Below, one piece after another: positions 46,801-58,800 of a stretch of 64,000 bases of DNA (position 1 is its first letter; every line of letters starts with the position of its first letter). Source of the DNA: Lytechinus pictus (taxonomy: Eukaryota > Echinodermata > Echinoidea > Temnopleuroida > Toxopneustidae); the NCBI RefSeq assembly GCF_037042905.1, contig NC_087261.1:18412917-18476916 (forward strand), written 5' to 3'. Both the position numbers and the translations under genes were made by a program. The notes beneath the pieces were generated by a model. It was not told the origin of the DNA, did not search any database, and saw only the letters and a program-made list of their open reading frames with translations.

Positions 46801-49800
46801 CCCCGTTTTTTTTTTTTTTTTTTTTTTTTTTTTTGGGGGGGGGGGGCAGCCGATTGGGGGGCACGTGCCCCCCCCCGTAGTTACGCCACTTAAACTAGAC
46901 ATTTATCTAAGGTATTCAACTAAAAATTGATGGGAGCGCGTAGCGCGAGGGAAATTCTATTGTTAAAATTATATTACCTAAAAGTTGTTCTCTACATTTT
47001 TCCTGTCCCTGGTCAGCCCAGTCCGTCCTCACTATCGGTACAGAGAGCTCTAAAGGTCTCATTGCGTAAAAATCACAATTTACCGATAAAAAGTGTACAG
47101 TTTAATTGACATTTACCGACAAAGATGGTGGAACTAAAACACCGAATCAGTTGGAACAGCCCCATGTGCCCGGCAGTTTATCATTTTTTCCGACAGTCTG
47201 CAGTCCATTTTTTTCGTTTCCCTTTCTCTTAATCTCTTTCTTTCCCCCCTCCACCTCTTTCTCTCTTTCCTTTTTCCTCTTTCCTTTTTTCTTTCCCATT
47301 TTACTTCCTTTTTTTTTTGCTTGTGACTCGTCAGGGTGGGGGGCAGTCTGCCCCCTGCCCCCCCCCCCCCTAGGTACGCTAGTGCTTTGGATAATTTGAT
47401 TATGAAATAATACAATTTAACATGCAATTATTAGGCACCTAGACTGTTGTTGATGAATATTTTCAGACAACATAAATATAACCATCAAACTAACCTGTAG
47501 ACAAATACAGCGAAAAAGAAGAGTTGTAAATTCAGGGAATTGGAATGAATTCAGGGAATTGGAATGAATTAATATTCTCTATTGCCTAACAAATTATGGT
47601 TACTTGAGTTTTGGTCTTGCCTTTTTAGAATACCTTACATTTCTTTCTTTTTAATCTGAGACCAATCTTATTCATTATTTTTTCTTGTTGTTTATCTGTA
47701 CTCATTTGCATCTTGGTTTGGGTCGAAAAGTGCGATGTCGGCAGCAAAGTCGAGATCGAACAATTTGCTTTGTCCATAAGGTATACCTGTTACCAGTGGC
47801 GTAACTACGTGACCCAAGGTACGCCACTGCCTGTTGCCGTTTGTTCTACACGTCTCATTTCATAGTCGATTAAGAGGAGGAACAGGGAGGGTGACAGGAT
47901 GTATCCTTGTTTGACTCATGTGGTTATTTCAGTTGGTACAGTGTTCCCCTTTTTATCTAGATGCAGCTTCTACTGTCTGAGTAAGAATCTTTCATGATCC
48001 CAATAACTTTGTCCGGAATTTCATCGAATTTAACAATTGACCACATTGCTCTTCTGTTCACGCTGTCGAAAGCTTGTTTGAAGTCAACAAACTTGATTTA
48101 CAGTGAGTGTTGAAATCCCCTTGTCATCTCTATCACTCTCTAATATAGTATGTATTGCACCTGTACAAGATCGACCTCACAGAGCCAAAAACTGTGGCTC
48201 TCTGTGTAGTGGGTCCACTACCTTGTAGATTCCTCCCAGTACAATACTTTCCATGACTTTGCCTGTAGCAGCTAGAGGGTTCACTCTCCTCCAATTTGCA
48301 CAGTTCATTAGATCACCTTTTTTGCTAGCCTTACTATCAGTCCTGTTTGCCATTATTTCGGTATTATTTCGTGCTGCCCTATCAGGTTGCACAGGCAGCA
48401 TAGCTCTGCAATTGCAGTCTCATTCAAATATTTAAGCATTTCTGGGTAAATTCTATCTCGTCCAGGTGCCTTGTTGTGTTTAATTCTCTTCAGGGCACAT
48501 TTGATCTCTTCTATAGTAACCCCATCAGTGTTGATATCCAGATTTTCTGTCTCTGTTGTATTTATATCGATTTCCTCTTCTGGAGATGGTTGATTGATAA
48601 TTTATTTGAAGTGTCTCGCCCATCTTACTTCTACCTCTTCTGGTGTTTTAAGTGGATCACCATATTTCCCCTTTACTGGAAGATGCGATTTTCTTTTAGT
48701 CCTTCCTGACATTTCTTTCACAATCTTGCTGACAGTTGCATTTTCGGCTTTTTGGGCTTTGGCTTCATACCATTTGCCCTTATCTCTCCCGCACTTCTTC
48801 TTCACTGTTGTATCCATTATTTTTGTATTTTTCTTCATCTTCTGCTTCCTAGAAGAGAAATACATTGTTCTATGTTCCTTCCTTTCATCGATGGACTTCC
48901 AGGTATCATCAGAGATCTACTGTTCTTTACGGGTCAATATTTTAAGTTCCACTGTTGATTTGGTTCATGGCATCCTTAACTACCTCTTGAAAATGATTAA
49001 ACACACCGTCTAGATCCTCTTCTAGGTCGTCTCTTACTATCGCAAATATATTCTGCAGTTCGATTTAGATTTTTGAAGTATTTCTTTGTCTTTCATTGCC
49101 AGTTCAATTCAGTAGTTCATTCTTGTGGCCTCCGTAGCATTTTTTTTCGGGAGCAGGTTGCTGGTCCACTGCCCAACCTCCTAAATTTATTGGTAAGGCT
49201 ATAAAGGTCATTGCCTCTTTTGGGTACACCCTGATATGTTCGCTACCATTAGACATTCTAATATGCATCACAGTCCCCACCACAGGAATAAAGACCAGGA
49301 CATTTTTACCCAGCTATCCTCAAGTAGTTCACCCCATCACGTATTTACACTGCCAAAGGAAAGGCATACAGATAAGCTACCAGGGTAGCTTGACTCACCA
49401 GCGATATTTTGTTAGTGAGTCGGTTTGAATTTGCCTCATGAAGGTATTTATACTGAGTCAGATTTAACGCACTTCATACCACACTTGAGCCAGAATAAAG
49501 GTTACTCACGAAAAGTTTAGGTTTTTAAGTCATTTGACACAACATAAATTTTTTTGCGTAAAAATTCTAAGCATGCGAAATGAAAATTATTGATATTTAG
49601 ACCTGCAGTCGAACAATTTCAGGGAGAAGTACTCCCACGATGCGTATATAGCAATTGGTGCAAGCAGGAGTTGTGAGCTGAAATTTTTGATATACTTATA
49701 CGTAGTTCCCACTGTCACGATTTGCGCCACGATCGAAATCGCGGTCTAAATCTTGGAGTAATCGTGGTGATCGTATCAGATCTCGCAAGTGGAGTTGCCG

Positions 49801-52800
49801 TGGCCGAGTGGTCTAAGGCGCCTGACTATACATGACAGGTCCGGGGTTCGATTCCCGGCCGCGCCACCTATGTGCAGAAATGTCCCAATACTCTATGCAG
49901 TATGTTCTTCAACAGGACTGAATCTTTCACAGAATCCTTTTCATTGTTTGCCTTTTGATTTGGAGTCCTGAGGGGACACCTGAATCAGCTGGCAAGTATC
50001 CCGAAGCGAATATATTGTCAACTACTCTCCTCCCTCTGGAGATTCGATAATTCAAAATCTTCTCCTCTCTGGACAACCCTCATCTATGGCTTCCTGAGAT
50101 GCAATGCGAAGGCTTCATCCCAACATGCCCAGGGTTTAAAGAAGGTTATGTTTTGGTGATCATCAGGACTTTTAGTAAGAATGCAGGGTGGAGAGAGTCC
50201 TGTCGGGTTTCCTCTTCGAAACCTGTGAACAGCTCAGAGTCGCCAAATATTTGAGCATCTGACATGAGTCCTTTCCACCAAGTTCAATCCACTTGAACTT
50301 ACAATCCATGTCCACCATAGCCAGAAGTAATATAAAAAAATAAGTCCTTGTGCAGGCTGCAGGTGTGGGGTTGGTTCTTGGTTGCGATCCAGAGCTCTGA
50401 CAACGTATGCGATATATCATTTCTGCTTAAACCAGAAGACATTGGCTGTCCAGACTTTACGCAACCCCAAATATATTTACGCTTGCACAATATTACATGT
50501 TACACTTCCGCAACCATCTTTGAGATGCTGGACATTCCATACCTAAAAAGCCTACGCAAAAAGACTAATAGAAATATGATATATGTCTCCAGTGACCAAG
50601 TTCTCAGCGCAATTGGCAATTTTAGACCAGGTGCATGTGAAAGGGCCTGTCTAAAATGTTTTCCGTAATTAATGGGGCCACTCTCTGTAAGACCTCACCA
50701 AAGAGCTGTGGTCTTAAACTTGTGTAATTTTGGAATGCTTGCCGACCTTTAAGAGCCTGGATGACTGGCTAAAATGTTATCTTTGTGCCATGGAGAACCC
50801 AAAAACTTCCTGGCTGCAGATCTCCCGACTTTCTGTCGTTGGTGTCGGGGTTCGTCTTGCTGTCTTGCTAGTTTTCTTCTTTAATGGAGACAATGTTTAG
50901 CATAGAGTCATCTGTAATCTTTCAATATATCCACTTGCCATTATAAATGGTTGTAGGTCATAGTATTCTTTATTTACCCCATGGTAAATACATAGTTAAA
51001 GGACAAGTCCACCCCAACAAAAGTTGATTCAAATAAAAAGAGAAAAATCCAACAGCATAACATTGAAAATTTCATCAAAATTGGATGTAAAATAAGAAAG
51101 CTATGATATTTTAAAGTTTCCCTTGATTTCACAAAACAGTTATATTCACATTCTTGTCGGTATGCAAATGAGGAGACTGATGACATTACTCACTCACTAT
51201 TTCTTTTGTATTTTATTAAGGGAAATATGAAATATTAAAAAAAAATTCCCTATTGTCGTGTGAAACAATGATTTATTACTCCCTGAACATGTGCAATTAA
51301 CATTGTTTAATACTATATGGTTCAATCAAGTTGGTCCTTATTGTCAAATCAGTAAAAAATGAAATATTATATAATTCAAACAATAAAAAACAAAAGGAAT
51401 GGTGAGTGAGGGAAATCATCGACTGTCTCATTTGCATGTCACAGAGTTGTGCACATCACTGTTTTGTGAAAAATAAGCGAAAATTTAAAATGTCATAACT
51501 TTCATTTTTTTAATGCGCGTGGATGGGATAGGGTCACGATTGGTCATTTTCAGGTGCCACGATCTTTTTTTTGTTTAAACAAGTGCACACCTAGTTACCA
51601 ATAATGCATATAGCATTTCCATTTATTTGAAAGCAGGATAAAAGAGCATTGTACATTAAATGCCTTGCTCACGGGCATAAGTGCCGCGGCCAGGGATCGA
51701 ACCCCGGACTTTCTATGTATAGCCAGGCCCCTTAGACCACTCGGCCACGGCATCTGGTATCCCGTTTAGATATGATCAAATACATTCTGATGGGATTTTC
51801 CCGATTTGGTACGCTGTTAGGTAAAGATCTGATACGAACATCACGATCAGATACTTAATTTAGGACTACCTGGTACGTGCATGCACGTTCGGATACGACC
51901 ATTACGAAACGTTGTGGTTTGTTCCGAAATTAATGCGGACTGGGATCAAAAGTTTTCACGAATTGCGCTACAACAAGAGGCTGACTAATATTAATAAAGT
52001 CCAAGTGGCCACACACTTCATTCTTTTCTTCACCTTACATAGAGTAAATGAATATTATGACCTACAACAATTCATAATGGCAGAAGTATAGATAGAGACA
52101 GATTTCTGTATGTTTCAAGTAGATTTTTTTCCATTTCCATCATTAACATTATAAACAAATTAATATCAAACATACCAAACATCCATCATACAAGCAAATA
52201 CAAATGAAATAGAATTACAAATGAACTACAGTGTATAGATGGATTACATAAACACTGCTTGTAGAGCTGTAGAGCGTGGATCATTTAAGATTATACATTA
52301 AACATTGTCTCCGGTGGACAAGAAGACTAGGAACAGCAAGACAACCCAACACCAACCACAGAAAGTCAGGAGGTCAGCAGTCAGGCAGTTTTGGGATTGT
52401 CCATGGCAGAAAGAGAACATATTTTACAAGTCCTCCGGGCTCGTGAAGGTCGGGTATAGCATTCCAGAATTACACAAATTTAACTTTACACCACAGCTCT
52501 CCGGTGAAGTCTTACAGAGGATGGCCCCATTAACTAGGAAAGAACATTTTAGACAGGCCCTTCCACCTGGTCTCAAATTGCCAGTTACTTTGAGACCTGG
52601 CCAATGGAGATATATAACGTGTATATTAGTCTTTTGCGTATGCTTTAAGTATGGAATGTCAAGAATCTCAAAGATGGTTCCGGAAGTGGAACATATTTTG
52701 GGTTCTTCTGGACAGCGAATCTCTACCGGTTCAAACAGAAATGATATATCCCTTTCGTTGTCGGAGCCCTAGATCGCAATCAAGAACCAACCCCACACCG

Positions 52801-55800
52801 ATAGCCTGTATATGAACTTATTCTCAATATTACTTCTGGCTATGGTGGACATGGATTGTAAGTTCATATGGATTGATTTTGGTGGAAAGGACTCATGTCA
52901 GATGCTCAGATATTTGGTGACTCTAAGTTCCCAGGTCATTTCGAGGAGGAAACCTAATGTGACTATCTTGCTCCATGCTACCGATGCACGTCGTGTCCGA
53001 CCGCGGCCGGGTCCGGCCGCCTTGGGCCCATTGCATGCAGGCATGTCCGCATATGGGAATGATACGATGTAATATCGATGTGGCAGATATGGCAAGTTCC
53101 GAATCGGAGTCCTCGTATAAGACACAGTAGAAGTCCTGATCTATTCTAAGTTAGTTGAGCCACATGGCTGATTTGCTTGTTTGTTATGTTAAAACAGTAG
53201 TCGAGTAGGCCTACATCTTATTTAACTTTAAGGCACTTGCCGGTTTAAAACGAAACTCGAATTTCAATTTCATTTTATTTTTCCAGTACGTTTGTCCCAT
53301 TGAAGACACCGTTAGAAAAAAATCGCACCGAAATAAAAAAAAAATCGCCAAAAATAAAAAACGCGTGTGATTAGCAACGCGACGCGAGTGATTACGAACG
53401 CGAGTGAATTTAATAAGCCTTTGTGCATGCAGAGGTGGTTGGTCAAATTTAGACGCCAATTCAGGATCATTCTGTAGTATGGTCCATTCATTCCGAATGA
53501 AGTGACGCGCCAGTTGAAGCGATTCTTGAGCAAACTTTTCATGGTCCGAAATAATTCGCCTGTAATGTAACATCTGACTGTATACTATTGAGCCCTTCAA
53601 ATGGTCCGGATGAAAACTATCGTATTGGAGATAGGAGAAACTGTCTGTAGGTTTATTGTACACTGTGGTAGAAAGCTTACCTTCCTCATTAATGATAGTG
53701 ACATCGAGAAAGTTAATTCTTTCTTTAGATTTCTCGATAGTGAATTTGATACCAGAAAGTTCTTTATTGAAGCGACTAAAGAAAGAATCAAGTGCGAGCT
53801 CACTATGCGGCCAAATCATGAATATGTCATCAATGTATTTGATATACATAGTAGGTTTCTGTTGGAAAGAAATTGTTCTTCAAACATGGCCATAAATATA
53901 CAAGCGTATGAGGGCGCAAACTAATACTGTATATATAAATATGAAAGTCTCTTCTTAGCTTTACTCTTATAAAAGACCATAGATATATAAATAAATATTG
54001 CGAGAACGAAGCACGAGCATATTTTTTTTTTTTTTTTTTTTGGGGGGGGGGGATTTCATGTATTTTGATCTGAAAATCGAACATTTTAAGCATGAATGTA
54101 ATAATAGTCATTTATACAGCGTCATCCATCTAGAAATAATCTATTCTGAGGCGCATTGTTTCTTTTTATTACCGCGGCTTTAGATCGAGCTGCCTTTCAG
54201 CAACTGGATATTCATTAGGTGAGCTGAAGATGTCACATCTCCACTTTTTTTTTGTATTTTATTATATGAAATTAGGTTTATTCAAGTTTTTCCTCCAAGA
54301 ACTAGAAAAAATTGGATTGACAACTAATTAAGTGCATTAGATATTTATTGCTGCAACTTACTTCATTATAAGGGAGACATATTATTCACACAAGTATGAA
54401 TTAATGAAAAAAATATGATTTTATGTAATAACATAGGAAAACGGAAAGTGGAGATGTGACATCATCAGCCCACCTTATGAATATTCATGACGACTGTTTT
54501 CACGAAATATTGCTAAACTTTAAACTTCAATAATTTTATTATTTGATATCCGATTTTGATGAAATTTTCGGCATTTTGCTCAGTGAATTCTACTTTACGT
54601 ATTAAGATATTAATATTTTCAGTCCGGACCATCCCTTGAAATATATAAAATATTAAGATTTGTATTTTTCCTAAGATATCACGTGGTGATGATAACGATT
54701 TAATATATGACTTTGCATATCACTTATGATAAAGATACGTGAGATTGATACATTCATCTAAATTTCGCTGCATCACATTAATTCGCCTACACAACCAAGC
54801 CCAGGATTTGACCGCACCCGGCGCCTCGGTCAGTCGATGCGTAGGTAGGGTATACAGTTCACAGTTGGCTGGTATCTGCAATTCTGCATTCATGCTAACA
54901 CAAATTTGTGTAAAATTATATAATGAAAATAATAACTGTGATATAGACCTTCGCCTCTTGATAGTTCGCAAGTCAAGACCCGTCAGAATATGCATGACTT
55001 GCTACAGGACCAGATAATTTCGGTCTAATGATACATGTAGGTCTAACGTTAGACTGATTTGGCTTCGCTAGTGTAGTGGCTCTCTGGCTAATGGATTGCA
55101 AATAGCTGGGTCGGATCTGTGGATATAACATATTGTATTTTTATTTTCAGACTCCAGGCTTGACTGAAAGTGAAAATTAAAATTATATCATTGAACATTT
55201 ATCGTTGCTCAACTGCCGTAGTGTCGCAACAATGTCAGACCAAGTATCTAGCTTGGTCGTGTAGAGATAATCCTGCCAGTGCAGTGCGGCCAGCAATAAC
55301 ACTCGCGCAGTACGCGCACTGATATGTGACCATGGAAGTTTCGGGGTGGCCAGGCCAGAAGGTCGATGTCTTCGCTCTGCTGTTTGGCTTGTGTAGATTG
55401 TGTAGGGGCAGCGAAATTTAGCAGGAGAACGGTAGCACAATGACATCAGTCTCTGCATTTATATTGATGTGCAAACTACAAGAATCATGATTACTTTTTG
55501 TCTTACTTGTTTTTAATACATAATCATTCTGAAAACATTATTCAACATTCTTTCTTGGAGTCATTATCCATAGAAATAATAGAATTGAACGAACGAAAAA
55601 ATCAACTCTATAATCTATCAAAATTGTTCTCTGAGAGAAAAGTAGTTACAAAATCCGAGCGAAGTGGACCTTCCTAAAAGCAATACCGCAAAGTGTTGCT
55701 AACACTCTACGTTCCTTAGTTTAATAGTAAAAGTAATTATTTTAATTTTCAACCTACAGTATGCTAACGGTGTCCTGCCATCGGACCCGTTCCGATGTAC

Positions 55801-58800
55801 AGGTAGACTTCCAGATGACTACTTGTTGTATAGGTATGTCAGTGCAACGAATCCCCTCTCTGTCTCACCCATCGTCACCATCCCTGGTGCGATATCAACG
55901 TCGATTTTGACAACCGTAGAAAGACACCACACAGTAGCATTTGTAGGAGATACAGAGGGATATTTTCATAAGGTAGAGTACCTTGTCCCCCTCCACACAC
56001 ATGTGCTCACAGTCTCGACGTGCTAATACACTTGATTAGACTTTTAAAAAAAAGTTTCAGAAATGATTAGAGCATGAAAACTGGGATGGAATGTAATTCA
56101 TGATTAACATGAGAATGCCAAGACAAAGTGGGGTTACTCACCTGGGTAAACAATTGATTATTTGGTAGAATACGGGTGTACATCGAACCTCCCGAAGTAT
56201 ATGTAAAGAGATGAAAATGTACCCGTTGTCTTCATCCATACCCAACGTGCTACTTTTTCGCCATTTAAATACACACCGCCAAACATATACGCACCCACAC
56301 AGAGTTTGGTTGCAAAAGGGGTTAGGTCCACTTTGGATCATTCTGAGAAAACTCATATTTTTTTATTCTCACTTATTGCAATATTCTTATGAGAAACTAA
56401 ATTGTCATGATGTACTACCCTATCATTTGAGCATAAAATTGCGTATAAAAGAAATCTACCTGTCTTCATCTTTTTAATATTTTTTTCAAAAATTACCATT
56501 GCGGACCTTACCCCTTTAGCAAGCAAGCAAACTGAAATGAATCCAATCTCTTTTGAATAAAGGTGATTTTTCTTTGCCACTTTTTTCACACTTTAATATG
56601 AATTTCAAATTTTCTTTGGTATCATCAGAGCGACCAGAAATATTTAGGTTTTGAGGCAAAAAATAATATGAAAAATTGACCTAACCCCTTTTGACAAATG
56701 AGCTCTTCAGAAGTGTTTGGGTGCAAAGGAATTAGGTCCACTCTAAGAACATACTTTTTAGTTATTCTCCCATATTGCAATATTCTTATGTGAAACAACA
56801 TTTTCATGATACCTACCATGTGAACATAAAAATGGGTATAAAAGAAATCTACCTGTCTTCATATTTTTTGAAATATTATTTTTCCAAAAAAAATATTTGT
56901 GGACCTAACCCTTTTTGCAACCAAACTAAAATGGACATAACCCTTAAATAAAAAAAATTGTTTGCATTTTTTTCACTTTTTAATGGGTTTATTTCCAATT
57001 CATCCAATTGCCAACTCGTCTACTATTAATTGGTCTACCATCAGTTCGTCCACTCACCACAAGGCCTACTTTCATTTAGTCTAATGCCATTCCGTCTAAT
57101 GACAAGTTGTCCAATAGCCATTTAGTTCATATACCATTTGGTCTGATTAAACTAAAGTGTTCATTGTGCAAAATGAAGGAAAAGGAAATGGATATTAGAC
57201 CAACTGGTGATTAGACGAAGTGATGATTGGACCAACTGGTTATTGAACCAAATGGTTGTTAGACGAAATTTTGATGAACGGAATGAAGGTAGACCATGTG
57301 GTGTGAGTGGACAAATTGGCAATTTACCGTGTTTACTAGGAGGAGGAGGAGGCTGGAATGGAATTTAATTTATCAGGAGAACAATTTATTATGTGGACTT
57401 AAGATATATTTGTACTCGTTTCTTTATGGTTGAAACAGATTACGTATGTCAGGTTTACGGGATGAAAAATAAGCATTGTTCATGCATTTATTCGTCTGGA
57501 AAGCTTCAAATTCAGTGTTTGATATTAAATCAGCGCTGTGTCTTGTTAGATTCATTTCTAAAGAAGTTTTAACAAATCCGATTGATATGTATCTTTATTG
57601 GGCTACTGTGTATAAAGAAGTTATGCTGCATTTTGAGCCTTTTGTCCAATTCAATATGTGATTTGAAGTGGTTTTATACCAAAAGTACTTACACGCCAAA
57701 TGACGGGGGCCCTGTCTTTAGTAGAAGCTAGGATTTTTGCTAAAACAACCTTTGGTACACTCGTTAAATTTTTGCAGTAGATTTAAAAAAATGTCATCCT
57801 ATGTTTATTTTCTTGTATTTCTAGAATTTTGTTTTGTAGTGCTATGTGTGTTGATTTTCTTTAATAATTTTTTACCGCTGTCTAAATTGTTACAAACAAT
57901 AAAAAAGAACACCTTTTAAAAGGGGATTTCAATTGTTGTGTTTTACCAACATAGTTAAACATAGTAAACAGCTCATTCGGGTACGTTTATGAAGATGTCT
58001 TCCTTGGAGGTGGATCTGTTCTACAAGAGATGTTTCTCGATGAATCAAAAGGGCGAATTACACTTGCTACAAGCTCAGACCGAAACTCGACGCAGGTGAG
58101 AATTTTATTATACAAGCTTAATTTGAAATTAATCGAAATAAGAATTTAACTACTAAATAATACACATGTGAGGTGAGAGAAGTTAAATTTTGCATTATAG
58201 TGCATTTGGTAAGGATTTAACTAAATGAATGAGGAACAGCGAATGACATGATAAATTATAGCTTTGGTATTACATGAAAGTGGTAATCTCTGTTTCCTAC
58301 AGCTTTGAGAAGAATTTTCTGTGATATGGAGACGGACACCGCGTGTTATCAACATGAAACAGACTTTTGTATACCATTATGAGTTGTGGAATAAGCCATT
58401 ATTGTAATTCATTAAAAGAACCCCAGTACAATAATTGTTTCCCTTTTTTACAATAATGTGAAGAACCGGGTTATTACAATCAGTATAGTCAACTGTGGAC
58501 AGTACCAGACCTGTGAGGAGTGCATTGGTGAGGATGGTGGAAATGATGGAGATCCTTACTGTGGATGGTGTACTCTAGAGGCAAGGTAAGCTTGAAGTGT
58601 ATTTACTTTCTTCCCCTCCCGATAATTGGCATAGGCCCAAATGATAATCATTGGACTTAGATAACTTTCATATCCCCTTTTCCCAATTATTATTCTATTA
58701 TTTTTACTTTTTGAGTATCTCCCTTTTTTATGTTCTTATTTACATCGTGACTGTGCAATGAACCAAAGAACTGCATGTTATACAATGAAATTTAACATTA

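Larger units (their letters stand above)
44765..47384. mobile_element. hAT-like non-autonomous transposon, host of a nested copy
   Basis: The left end CAGTGGCGTACCTGG and the right end in reverse CACTAGCGTACCTAGG are each followed by a G tract. The 8-bp target duplication CTTTGGAT is exact: 44757-44764 and 47385-47392. 8-bp duplications and CAG-type ends are features of the hAT superfamily. The interior carries the GCGAGC-core array (45520 onward). No transposase. The element at 46275-46891 is inserted in it. Confidence 0.9.
31881..55759 (+). other. Plexin B first coding intron, ~23.9 kb of nested mobile DNA
   Basis: Flanked by the donor after GAG (31881) and the acceptor before TATGCT (55758-55759), phase 0 on both sides. 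No host exon is recognised inside. It holds two SINEs of one family, hAT-like elements with tandem arrays, the 5.45-kb palindrome, an RTE-like LINE, a Penelope-like RT and several MITEs. Confidence 0.85.

Noticed and set aside
46739..46930. ORFs across the T/G homopolymer
   Set aside because: Coding strings are poly-Phe/poly-Gly from homopolymers in a transposon end.
49790..49867. Functional tRNA-Leu gene
   Set aside because: Extra base in the T arm, bad anticodon arm, no long variable arm, and two relatives within SINEs in the same intron.
52305..52772. 155-codon ORF as a gene
   Set aside because: It lies in one arm of an inverted repeat whose other arm does not keep the frame.
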